From NCBI GenBank assembly GCA_015179125.1, contig WHVA01000150.1:62001-126000 (forward strand): a DNA stretch of 64,000 nt. The letters are read 5' to 3'. Source of the DNA: Gautieria morchelliformis (lineage: Eukaryota; Basidiomycota; Agaricomycetes; Gomphales; Gomphaceae). The position numbers and the translations under genes are program-made. The notes beneath the pieces were generated by a model. The model was not told the origin of the DNA and made no database searches. It saw nothing but the letters and a program-made list of their open reading frames with translations. Position 1 is the first letter of the stretch, and each line of letters starts with the position of its first letter. Shown here one piece after another: positions 48,293 to 58,657 of this stretch.

Positions 48293-48751
48293 CAGAGACG
48301 TTCTCAGTTGCATTAAGGTTATATATTCAGAGCCTGCAGACAGGAGATGTTGATGGATGTCCATAGATATAGGTGGATGGTATGTTAACATCACCATAAC
48401 AATGTCTACAGTGAGGTGGGCTGACATGGTATATTCAGAGCTTGGTGGATGTTGCTGAACTATGGTAATAAAGGGCTTAAACACAGTGAGTATTGAGTAT
48501 TGAGTCAAGCCAAACCCTCTGTTCTGCTATGACTAAGTCTGCCTGGTATGGATTCACTGTGTTTAAGCCCTTTATTACCGTAGTTCAGCGATGTCTGCCA
48601 AGCTCTGAATATATCATGTCAGCCCACCTCACCATAGACATTGTTATGGTTATGTTAACATACCATCCACCTATATCTATGGACATCCATCAACATTGCC
48701 TGTCTGCTGGCTCTGAATATATAACCTTAATGCAACTGAGAACGTCTGTCA
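48293..48751. repeat. Large inverted repeat (arms about 195 bp, loop about 67 bp)
   Basis: The left arm 48293-48487 reads on the minus strand almost as the right arm 48555-48751: both begin TCACTGTGTTTAAGCCCTTT and pass CTATATCTATGGACATCCAT to GAACGTCT. Left of it, about 85-bp units (ACCTCTGA...AAGT...GCCAGA...TGGTCAGAGAC) occur twice. Confidence 0.9.
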
Positions 48752-48767
48752 GGGGAACACCAATCAC

Positions 48768-48975
48768 ACAATGCTTTATCGCGATATGCATTATCGCGAA
48801 GTGCATTACTGCTGATTATGCTTTATCGCGATATGCATTATCGCAGTATGCATTATCACTGATGGTGCATTATCGCAGTATGCATTATTGCTGATGGTGC
48901 ATCATCGCAGTAGCATTATTGCAATATGCATTATCACTGATTATGCTTTATCGCGATATGCATTATTGCAATGTG
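48768..48975. repeat. Minisatellite of 15-17 bp units (TGCATTATCGC)
   Basis: About fourteen units such as ATGCATTATCGCAGT, ATGCTTTATCGCGAT and TGGTGCATTATCGC lie head to tail. The phrase TATCGCGATA, a perfect palindrome, recurs three times. Confidence 0.9.
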
Positions 48976-49443
48976 TTGTTGGTGACCCCTGAGCTTCTCC
49001 TAGCCTTCAGCATCCTTCTGTCTTGTGTTCCATTTATTTCCCTTTATGTTCCGGCCCCTTCCGACATCATTCCTTCCTTATCTGTCCAGCCCTGTTATCG
49101 CTGGCATGACTGCTTATGTAACTCAGGCATTCAGTGATCGGGCTAGCATGTCTGAGTTTACTTATAGTTGTAGTTAGGTGGCGAAGGGGTTCCTTAGAGT
49201 TTTCTCTTTGGATCCCCCCTCGCCAGGTATGTCTGTGTCCTGTATATAGTTCTCTATCTTACTTTGGATCCCCCTTCGCCAGTTCGCCGCTTGAGTGTAG
49301 AGCATCTGCCTAGGTTGCCCTTATAGTAGAAAACTCTCTCTAGAGCACCGGTTGCAAAATCGCCCGACTTCAAATCGACCACCCTTCGAAAGCAGCGATT
49401 TTAGCAATCCTTTCTCATACCCTGACACCCTCTAACACTTACC

Positions 49444-51251
49444 ATGGACGACTTGCCATCTGCTGCTGAAGTTTTGGACTGCTTGGCGGTGATAGAGCAA
49501 GAGTTGATGAGAGAGAGGCAGGAAAAACAAGATCTGGAGACGAGGTTGAACACCCTGCAGGCTATGACCACTGGGCTGATGGCTGGACTCCCTAGTCACA
49601 TTCGCACCTCCTCAAAGCGAATGGCTGAGCCAGCAAAGCCTTCCGAGTACGATGGCGATCGTGCAAATGGTCGCAACTTCATCCAGTCGTGCAGCCTCTA
49701 CCTGGGTGTGTGTGCGAGCGACTTCCCAGATGAGCAGTCGCAGATCCTTTGGGCGATGTCTTTCATGAAAATGGGGAGGGCTGTGACTTTTGCCACTCGC
49801 GCATTCACTCATGAAGCAAAGCATGGCACGCCGCTCTACGTGACCTGGAAGGATTTCGTTGAAGCATTTCTCCAGAAGTTCTATCCCCTACATGAGGCCA
49901 CCGATGCGATGAATCAACTGGAATCGCACCAGTACCACCAGGGCAAGCATTCAGTTGACAAATACATCGATGGGTTTGAAGAGCTGGTTGAGAAGGCTGA
50001 ATACACAGATGGGCGATCAATTGTGATGAAGTTCCGCCAAGGTCTCGAACCTGCAATCCAGAGTCGCATTGCATTGATGTTGGATGGCAGGCCAAAGGAC
50101 GATGACCCTTCTGCATGGTATGGAGTGGCGAGAACAGTTGCACTCATGCGTGTGGCCAACGAAGCATTCCAGGGACCTAGGGTGACAAACAGTGGCCCTC
50201 CCCCACCGCCAGTTTTTCGCAAGGCAGGTGAATCACACACCAGGTTCACCAGTCAACTCTCTTCGAGGCCAGTGATAATGCCAGTGCCCACACCCCTCCC
50301 AACTGCCTCTGGGCCTGCTCCGATGGACGTAGATGCTGTGAAAAAGCGATTCCCACAGCCACTCACCTGTCAGCGCTGTGGGAAGGTCGGACACTTTGCA
50401 CGAGAATGCCCCCAGGCCTATGATGTCTGCTACATGACAGCTGATGAGCGCGAGGAGCTGCTGGAGCACTGGATGGTTGCTGCAGATGTGTGAGATGTCG
50501 CTGAGGAAGAGGTCAAGAAGGATGATGTGGAGGATTTTGTGTCGCACAGTGAGTGAGAGATGTGCCCTCGCTGCCCCTGTCCAATTGCTTTGCTGCCCTG
50601 TCAATAGCCCCAGATACTGAAGATACAATCCATGTGTCGGAAACTGGGTCACGTGCAAGCGATAAAGACACATCAACCAATGACATTTCGGAAAGCCCTT
50701 CCCCATGATTGAAGCGTTGGGAGCAAGCCCTTCCCAAGCACTTCGTGGTTGCATCTGTTCCCTCTCCAAATTCGCTGAGCCTCAAGGTAGAGATCCAGAC
50801 AACAGACACAGCTGAGGTCAAAGGAGTGACTGCGCTCCTTGACAGCAGTGCCACTGGGTTGTTCATCAACAGCAAATTTGTTGCCGCTGAGAAGTTAACC
50901 ATGCGATCATTCACGCGCCCTGCCCCTGTGTACAATGTTGATGGCACTCCCAATGAGGGTGGAGCAATTCGCAACGTTGTTGATGTCATCCTGCGATTCC
51001 GCGACCACTCTGAATGTGCTGTCTTTGCCGTTACAAACCTTGGGAAGCACAAGATGATCCTCGGCTATCCATGGCTCCGGGAGCACAACCTGGAGGTTAA
51101 CTGGCGAACGCAGGAGGTGACACTGAGTCAATGCCCTGCGCAGTGTCACACCTGCAGAGCAACATTGCGGGAAGAGCGGAAAGAGGAGGCAAGGATACGT
51201 GCATGCCGCATGGGCCCCCTGCCTCAGATGGTGGAAGAAGAAGAGGGCAAC
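49444..51251 (+). pseudogene. Gag and protease of element C
   Basis: The ATG at 49444 sits in a good context (ACCATGG). A short coiled coil (IEQELMRERQEKQDLETRLN) is followed by the gag domain (YVTWKDFVEAFLQKFYPLHE; VDKYIDGFEELVEKAEYTDG), a Pro-rich linker and the zinc knuckle CQRCGKVGHFAREC. The 349-residue frame stops at TGA 50491-50493; the reading continues (DVAEEEVKKDDVEDFVSHSE) past more TGA codons. The protease has ALLDSSATGLFI, where the usual active site is DSGATG, so Gly is changed to Ser, then MILGYPWLREHNLEVNW. Element D interrupts it at 51252. Confidence 0.88.
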
Positions 51252-52526
51252 TGTCAAGATTGGTTTTTAGGCGTTAATATCGTGTATTAGTGAACACAGC
51301 GAATGCCCGAATAACTTGTGCGAATAAGTATGCCGTTCGGCAAATAGGTGAACCAATGAATGTTCACAAGATAAGAGGGTTTGCCTAAACGGGGCTCACC
51401 CTATCTACAGTCGTAGCGAAATAGCCCGTGACTTTTGACGATGTAACGTACAAGGTTTCACGGAAGGGTTGTCTAAGTCTTGACAATCCCTTCGCTGGCG
51501 AAGGTGCTCCTTCGGAGCCCTTCGCCAACAGCACAGAAAATGGTTCGAAGGCTAAGGTAACGAAGATGAAGTATGAGAACTCACCAGTGATGCCTAAGTC
51601 CTCTGCTAGTCGAAGATGGAAATCTCCAAGGGAAGGCTTAAGACGATGACCATGGCGAGGTCAAAGTTGCACAAGATGAACGACGTATGATAATTGAACT
51701 GGGGAATATACATGCGAATGTAAACTACTTATATCGAATGCTCGTAAGGTATCAGCGAATAGGAAAGAGGCCGTCACAAGTCAGGGTTGGATAGGGGTGC
51801 GCAGCCATGATACAACATAGATGAAATAAACATACAATAGAATGTGAGAAGAGGGAGAACATGAAACGATGGAGAGTAAAGGTGGCGAAGGCACTTATGG
51901 ACAAAACCATGTCTTGGGACCCGCATACATGCTACCCTGCACGGACTCTTGGTCTACTGGGTTGATTCCGCACGACCTATGGAAGGGATGTCCTGCGAAC
52001 ATACTTTGACCATACGAACGCCCAATGGGATTGGATTTAAGAAGACGATGGGGTTAATGATGAACCATCATGCCGGGTGAATGGTATCAATCATTTTTGA
52101 TGGTGTGCCTGCTGGCGAATGATGCGAGCGGCAAATAGCCGTTTGGCGAAATGCAAGGAAGGGCGAACAGAAGTGACATAGGGGAGGAGAGGTCGAGGTG
52201 GAGGGCGAAGCCGAGCGAACACTGAGGAGGAGTAGCGAAAGGGAAAATGGGGATACCAAGGTGCAGGAGATACACAGGTCATGACAACCCAACTATTAGA
52301 ACACCATCGGAAGAGGGTCGAGCAGAGGAGGTGGTAGGCCCAGTGATGACTGCCGAGTCAGTCCCAAGACGTCGATCGTGTGTTTGACGGCACGGCTATG
52401 GTAGTTGGCGCGAACAGCGAGAGTTGGTTGCCGAACATGACAATGGTGATCGGAACGAACACGAAGGTGGGGTGAGAAAATAGGAAAACTGAGCTTCTGA
52501 GTATGGGAAATAAACGCGTCATGACA
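51252..52526 (-). repeat. Element D 3' LTR
   Basis: 1275 bp, TGTCAAGATTGG ... CGTCATGACA. Rich in GCGAA words. It contains a 13-bp stem hairpin at 51497-51526 (GGCGAAGG ... CCTTCGCC). Confidence 0.95.
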
Positions 52527-52652
52527 GTACCCCCCTCCTAGTTTCGGAGTCCAACAACGTAGTGCTCTGGGATGGGGGACGAGTCTGAGGACGTAATAGT
52601 GCTCCCGATACGATCTCTCGCCGCTTGGTCCATGCACGGCTCAGCCCTGGGC

Positions 52653-52660
52653 TTTAAAAG
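52653..52660 (+). promoter_or_regulatory. TATA-like element before the element D antisense gene
   Basis: TTTAAAAG lies 46-53 bases upstream of the ATG at 52706, in the unique part between the LTR and the gene. Confidence 0.4.
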
Positions 52661-52705
52661 GCGTTGCGACGTGAGGCAACGGGTTCATTTCACTATTCGA
52701 TTGAT

Positions 52706-54585
52706 ATGGCCCCTAACGAGTCCTCCTCTCTCTCTGTGCTCATCGAGCGAACGCGGGTCAAGCTGAAGGTTCGTCCTGACCTTCGGGGAGCCTTGCGCGA
52801 AGAAGTGGAGCAGTGGGCTGTCGAGGCTGAAGAGCTTCAGGTAGGAGAGCTCCTTATCAAGGATTTTCGCTGACCACCCCATCACAGGCCGAGCTGCGTA
52901 CCACATTGCGTGTTGAAGCGATCGCGGATCCCGACTTCGAACGTCCGTCGGAAGTGGACGACCTGGCGAGGGAGGTGAAGGAAGCGAAAGAGTGGTTCGG
53001 GAGTGTGGGTTTCTTAGTTAGCCCAGAATTCCTTGATGCCGGGATGAACGCGGTGCCAGAACCGATAGCGTCGCGAGGTCCGTCGAAGGAACCCGAGGTA
53101 GTGGGGGTTGCTACGAAGGAGCCCCGAGTCGAGGGGGACAGTATGCGGGAGTCTGAAAGTATGTGACACTTGTTTATTTGCTGGCCTCCTGACTTGAAGT
53201 TCTCTCGAAGATTCCGCTCGCACGGCTGAGCCTATCACTGGATCACCTGGACAATTGGCCACAGTCCAGCCCATGTGCACGAAGCGGCGACCCATGTTCC
53301 TGTCGTCCGAAGATGAAGGCGAAAATACCTGGACACCAAAGAAGGCTCGGAAGGAACGCACTCGGAGTCCTTCCCACCGTCGCAAGGGTCGGGCGAATGC
53401 GCTGGTTACTGAATCGGACAAGGTTCCTCAATCGGTAGTGAAGCATGGTTACCCCGAGCATGCATATTTGCTCAGCTGGCTGATTTATTGTTGGGTGCAT
53501 TTATGCTCCTGCACAAAAATCAAGCATAATATATTCAATTTACTGTATGGTGTTTCAATCTCTTCTCACATTGTTCTTGTACCATGCATTCATTTCTCTG
53601 TTTATTTTCGAAATTTTCCAGTCACTCTCTACCTCTCCATTCCATTTTGTTATTTCTATTTTCACAAGCGGCTGCACCCAGCGGAGTCTGAAATGACTTT
53701 GACGCGTGGGCTCTTGGGTGCTAAAGAGCCGGGTAGTAGTACATGCACAGTGAGACAGATTTCCCCCTCTCTCAGTGACAACTAAAATTCACTGAGAGAG
53801 GCAAGTAAATTAGTCTAGTGTTCCTTCGATTTATTGACCTAGAAATCCTCTGTAGTGAATTAATTTCTAGGTAGTGTATAATATATTTACAGTGACAACT
53901 AAAATTCACTGAGAGAGTGAATTAATTTCTAGTCTATTCTTTTGAGCAACAAGTCCATACCTACTGCCTATAATTCCTGTCCTCTACATTTATAACAGGG
54001 TAAGCAGCATAGTGTTTTGTTGAAGTAATTCGCCCGCTGACTGTGTGCTTCTCCATAGCACGAGGTACTGAAGAGGCCTGCAAAGTGTGGGCGATGCCTT
54101 CGCTATGGTCACACCTGCAGTGGCGAGGCGGGGAAGATGTGTGGGCGATGCATTCGTGATCGCCAGGGCTGTGTCGCGGCAGAGGGTAGGTTTTCTCCTT
54201 TTCCATTCCTCCTACACCGTCCGAACTCATGTGGAGTCCTTGTCCCTCCTTTAGAGTACATGGCGAAGGACAAAAAGGATGGTCGAGAGCCGGAGGTGAA
54301 AGAGCGAGGGTTGAAGGGGAAGAGTAAGGGGAAGGCGAAGGAAAAAGGGTCGACGACAGGTCCATCCTCGATCTCGTCGAAGGGCGTCCTTGGTAAGCCT
54401 GTTGTGCCCCCCTTCCGAGCATCTTTCGCTGATTCTCAGATACCTCCGAAGGCACCCGAACGTCTACGCTGGCTGGCGAGGAGAGAATGGAGGACCTGGT
54501 GGAGAGGTCGGAGGAGCTGATGAGGAGTGTGTCCCGGAAGTTGAACGATTTAAGCGGAGAGGTGTTAGAACTAGAGGGGGTCTAG
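52706..54585 (+). CDS. Intron-containing gene carried by element D, CxxC zinc-cluster protein
   Basis: Exons 52706-52840, 52888-53158, 53211-53434, 54059-54185 and 54255-54585 join with GT/AG introns. The product begins MAPNESSSLSVLIERTRVKL, has an acidic helical part (REEVEQWAVEAEELQ; DDLAREVKEAKEWFG), a basic stretch (KKARKERTRSPSHRRKGRA), a Cys cluster CGRCLRYGHTCSG ... CGRCIRDRQGC, a Lys-rich run and a C-terminal coiled coil (MEDLVERSEELMRSVSRKLN). A one-base frame slip near 54455 separates the last part, so this copy may be damaged. Spacing CxxCx6C ... CxxCx6C recalls fungal zinc-cluster DNA binders. It runs opposite to gag, which fits a captured host gene or an element-own regulator. 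Function unknown. Confidence 0.6.
53489..53988. repeat. Solo LTR of family TGTTGGG, copy 2 (inside an intron)
   Basis: 500 bp, TGTTGGGTGC ... CTCTACA, exact duplication TTTAT (53484-53488, 53989-53993). It lies wholly within intron 53435-54058 of the element D gene. Contains two copies of a CAGTGA...TCACTG stem-loop. Confidence 0.9.
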
Positions 54586-54900
54586 GCGATGCTTAGGAAG
54601 CTAACAAAATAGTCTGTGATAATTTTTTATGTGAACATAGAAGCGTTGTTTCTCTTGAAGTGCTAAATTGTGTGCTAAGTCTTGGGTCTCTTCGGGGACT
54701 TCGCGTGGGAGTACGCGAAAGTGGCTATAAGCGAATCCAGCTGGGAGTGGTGTTCGCGAAGTTTGTGCGAAGTGATCGCGAAGTTCTCCGAATGTAGGGG
54801 TTGTGAGGGTTTGTATAGTGCCTAAGCACTCATCCCCCTCTTTATGGTACACGTCGCCCCGACGGGTAAAATGGGCTGGGGTGTTTCGGGACTAGTAAAT

Positions 54901-55432
54901 AGTTTGCCGTCCACGGCGAATGTCTGCACAAAAACAGGGAGATTCGGGATAGGAAAGGGCAAAGAAAGGAAGAGACACCTGATGGAAGGACCGAGGTGGG
55001 ATAGAGTGGTCCAATCGCCGTGTTCGGGGCGTAACCCAAGGATGGCGGGGACGAGTATAAAGCAGCGATATGAAGGACTCGGTAGAGTGATACTTGATAG
55101 GCTTCTGCTGAGGTAGCGAATAGTTTGCCGTCCATGTCGAACGTCTGTGTGAAAACAGGAAGATTCGGGATAGGAAAGGGCAAAGAAAGAAACGACACCT
55201 GGTGGAAGGGCCGAGGTGTAATAGAGTAGTCCAATCGCCGTGTTTGGGGCGTAACCCAAGAATAGCGGGGACGAGTATAAAGCAGCGATATGGAGGACTC
55301 GGTAGAGTGATGCTCGATAGGCTTTTCGCTGAGGTAGCGAATAGTTTGTCGTCCATGTTGAACGTCTGTGTGAAAACAGGAAGATTCGGGATAGGAAAGG
55401 GCGAAGAAAGAAATGACACCTGGTGGAAATAT
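54901..55432. repeat. Tandem repeat, about 221-bp period, 2.4 units
   Basis: AGTTTGCCGTCCA or variants start at 54901, 55122 and 55343. Each full unit carries GAGTATAAAGCAGCGATAT, a TATA-like signal. The minus-strand frames here are repeated and probably not proteins. The repeat lies between gag and the antisense gene of element D. Confidence 0.85.
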
Positions 55433-55732
55433 CTATCGAAGTGGGGTTTACTGAATGAGACGAAGATCTACGTGTTCGGCGAACGAGACGAGTAGTGGCT
55501 AGTGTGCTAACAAGGAGAAGGAGACATTGTTCGAGAATTGGGGCAGTGATTTTTTGAGAACTAGGATGAGAGGGGGAGGAATCGGAGACTGAGAAGGTGT
55601 ACATGGATGGGGAGAGATAAAGGGGACAGGATATTCGAGGCGAACGGGTACAGGGATTCGTACAGAGTGGGTAACGTCGTTGTTCGAAGGAGTAAAACGA
55701 TCCATTTTTAACACCACAGAGGGATCGCGAGC

Positions 55733-58610
55733 TTAATCTTCCACGGGAAAGCTTTCGCTATCTTCGGAAACCTCTTCGAGAATCGCAACCTGAGGGTTGC
55801 CTTCGAGAGTGAAGATAGCTCTGCCAGTGGTTGAGGCAGACTCTTGAAAGCGGCACCCCTTTGCGTGATGTGTGGGGGGTTCACCGCAATAAGGGCAAAG
55901 GCCTTTGGTTTTTCGTCGCTCTTTCTCGGCTTCAGTCAGACATCCGGTAGCATCGAGGATGCCAGAAAGATCTTTCTGTTCGTCGGGCTTGGCTGCAGCA
56001 GAGGGTCTGGGTCGAGCGTTAGCACATGGTGTAGAAGACGGTTCAGAAGAGGAAGGGGGACGAATAGAGGTTGTAATCTGCTTTTCGCCTTGGCGCTCCC
56101 AGTAGCGATTGTCAATGCGAAGAGCCTGATGTTTGAGATCGTCGAGGCTTTCGGGACGTTCATAGGAGAGCATGTGGTCTTTGATGCACTCGGCGAGGCT
56201 GTTGTAGAAAGCGTCGTAAAGGGCGGCATCGTTCCACTCGACGTAAGAGGACAACTCAGCGAATGTGGTCATGTGGCGATTGACACGATGGGTGTCGAGC
56301 ATCTTGAGCCTGCGAATAGCTCGCTCGGATACCTGGATGATGTCGGCCTGACCGAAAAGACGATTAAGTTCGTCGACAAAGATCAGCCAGTTGCTCCGAA
56401 TGGGAGGTTCTGGGAACTGAATGAGAAAAGGCTGCCACCAAATCAAGGCAATGTCACTGAGGTAGGATGCTGCGTAGGAGACCCGCTGTCGCTCCTGCTG
56501 AAACTTTCGGGGCTTGTTGTCGAAGACCATAATACAACTAGCGATGAATGTTCGGAGAAGGCGGGGTTCTTTCCCTGTGAATTTGTCAGGTTTCGCAGCG
56601 TCGGAGTCACCATCAGGGGCGGCCTGAGGGTAGGCGAAAGGAAAGGGATAATAGGGATTCCACGGGAACCCTGGTTGCGGCCAAGGCCCTCCACCAAAGG
56701 GCGGAGGTGGGCCAGGAGGTCCGGGGGGCCCGGGTGGCCCGGGAGGCCCGATCGGAGGCACTCCGAAATGGGAAATGGTGGCCCGAGAGGTGGTGGAGGA
56801 GGCTATTGGGTGCATTTATGCTCCTGCACAAAAATCAAGCATAATATATTCAATTTACTGTATGGTGTTTCAATCTCCTCCCACATTGTTCTTGTACCAT
56901 GCATCCATTTCTCTGTTTATTTTCGAAATTTTCCAGTCATTCTCTACCTCTTCATTCCATTTTGTTATTTCTATTTTCACAAGCGGCTGCACCCAGCGGA
57001 GTCTGAAATGACTTCGACGCACGAGCTCTTGGGCGCTAAAGAGCCGGGTAGTAGTACATGCACAGTGAGACAGATTTCCCCCTCTCTCAGTGACAACTAA
57101 ATTCACTGAGAGAGGCAAGTAAATTAGTCTAGTGTTCCTTCGATTTATTGACCTAGAAATCCTCTGTAGTGAATTAATTTCTAGGTAGTGTATAATATAT
57201 TTACAGTGACAACTAAATTCCCTGAGAGAGTGAATTAATCTCTAGCCTATTCTTTTGAGCAACAAGTCCATACCTACTGCCTATAATTCCTGTCCTCTAC
57301 AGAGGCGGTGCAGGCCTGCCAGGTGGGGCAGGAATCTGTGCCGGAGGTTGCTGCGGGGGAGGTTGTCACGTGAAGGGGTGAGGTTGTCCCGCGAATGGAA
57401 AAGGCGCAGGCCCACCAGGTGGGGCAGGATTCTGGGCCAGGGGCTGTTGCGGGGGAGGTTGTCCCACGAAGGGGAGAGGTTGTCCCGTGAATGGAAGAGG
57501 CGCAGGCCCACCAGGTGGGGCAGGAATCTGGGCCGGAGGCTGTTGTGGGGGAGGTTGTCCCGCGAAGGGGAGAGGTTGTCCCGCGAAGGGGAGAGGTTGT
57601 CCCGCGAAGGGGAGAGGTTGTCCCGCGAAGGGGAGAGGTTGTCCCGTGAATGGAAGGGGCACAGGCCTGCCAGGTGGGGCAGGAATCTGGGCTGGAGGTT
57701 GGTACAGGGGAGGTTGTCCCACAAACGGGTGAGGTTGTCCTGCGAATAGAGGTGGGGCACTGCCGAAAGGCAAAGCATTCGGGTCATAATAGGGCACGCC
57801 AGTAACAGGATAGCCAAGATTTTGCTCGGGCGCAGGGTCAGCGTGATGTCCCTGGTCCGCCAAAGGTGCCTCGCGAGGGGAAGTAGTTTGAGAGCTGACT
57901 CGAGTATGGTCACTATGTACCGAATGGTGAAGACTGCGAAGAGCCTGCGAAGAGTGCGAAGAAACATGTGAGTGATGCAAATGAGATGAAGAATTGTGCG
58001 AAGTGGGTGTGCGAGCCCGGGATTCTGCGTGTACAGGGGTGGTATGCCTAGAATTGAGAGGAGATGTAGGCTGGGGGTTAAGAGGACGCTGGGCATAGTG
58101 CATGTCGAGAAAAGGGTTCGGAGTGTGACTAGGCGAAGCAGGTGGCAAGTGGGGTCGTGCGAAGGCCGATTGTAATCTGAGTCCTGAAGCACCGGCAATC
58201 CGAGGGAGCCTAGAAGGATAAGGTTCTTGAAATGTGCTAGGGTTTTGTGGGCGACTGCTGGGTGAATTAGGGGCGAATAAGCGGCGTAAAGAATCGGCGC
58301 CGGGCCTATGACTAGATATGGGGGTGCTGGCTGAAAGTGGTCGCTGAGGGGAGAAATGCTGTTCGCCTGGAGTCAGCTGCCATTGAACATCGAAAAGAGG
58401 CAGTGATGCGTGTTTGGGGACTGGGTGGTATGGTGTAGGCTGAGATGCAAACATGGCGACGAGGCGAGAGAAAGGGATGATGTCCTCTGTGGGGTTTTGC
58501 GAAGGGAACAAGGCGGAAGCTGCTCGCCTCTGGAGTGGTGCTGGAGTGGGAACTGGACCTGTCGAGCGGGTTCTATGGACAACAGGATTTTCTTGTTGTA
58601 TAGATGACAT
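55733..58610 (-). pseudogene. Gag of element D, split by a solo LTR
   Basis: The ATG at 58610, 48 bases inside the LTR edge, starts a long Ser/Pro/His-rich N-terminus. Repeated heptads GQPLPFA and AQIPAPPG follow (57366-57760). After the solo LTR come collagen-like GPP repeats (PPGPPGPPGPPGPP), the gag domain (YASYLSDIALIWWQPFLIQF; FVDELNRLFGQADIIQVSER; DDLKHQALRIDNRYWERQG) and a zinc knuckle CPYCGEPPTHHAKGC with the unusual spacing CX2CX5HX4C. It ends at 55733. Without the 498-bp insertion it would be one frame of roughly 790 residues. Gag would form the particle; no enzyme is encoded beside it. Confidence 0.88.
56804..57301. repeat. Solo LTR of family TGTTGGG, copy 3 (in element D gag)
   Basis: 498 bp, TATTGGGTGC (first G changed to A) ... 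CTCTACA, exact duplication GAGGC (56799-56803, 57302-57306). It closely matches copy 2. Confidence 0.9.
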
Positions 58611-58657
58611 GAAAAATAGGGTAATGCTTTTGACTGTAGCTGTTAGTTCAATTATAC

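Noticed and set aside
48768..48975. CRISPR-like array
   Set aside because: Units are short, contiguous and without unique spacers; it is a minisatellite in a fungal genome.
54822..55604. Repetitive minus-strand protein in element D
   Set aside because: It only mirrors the 221-bp tandem DNA repeat, with no start context or domain.
55844..57100. 418-codon plus-strand frame opposite gag of element D
   Set aside because: It is a shadow of the gag frame on the other strand and runs into the solo LTR; the minus strand has the gag domain and zinc knuckle.
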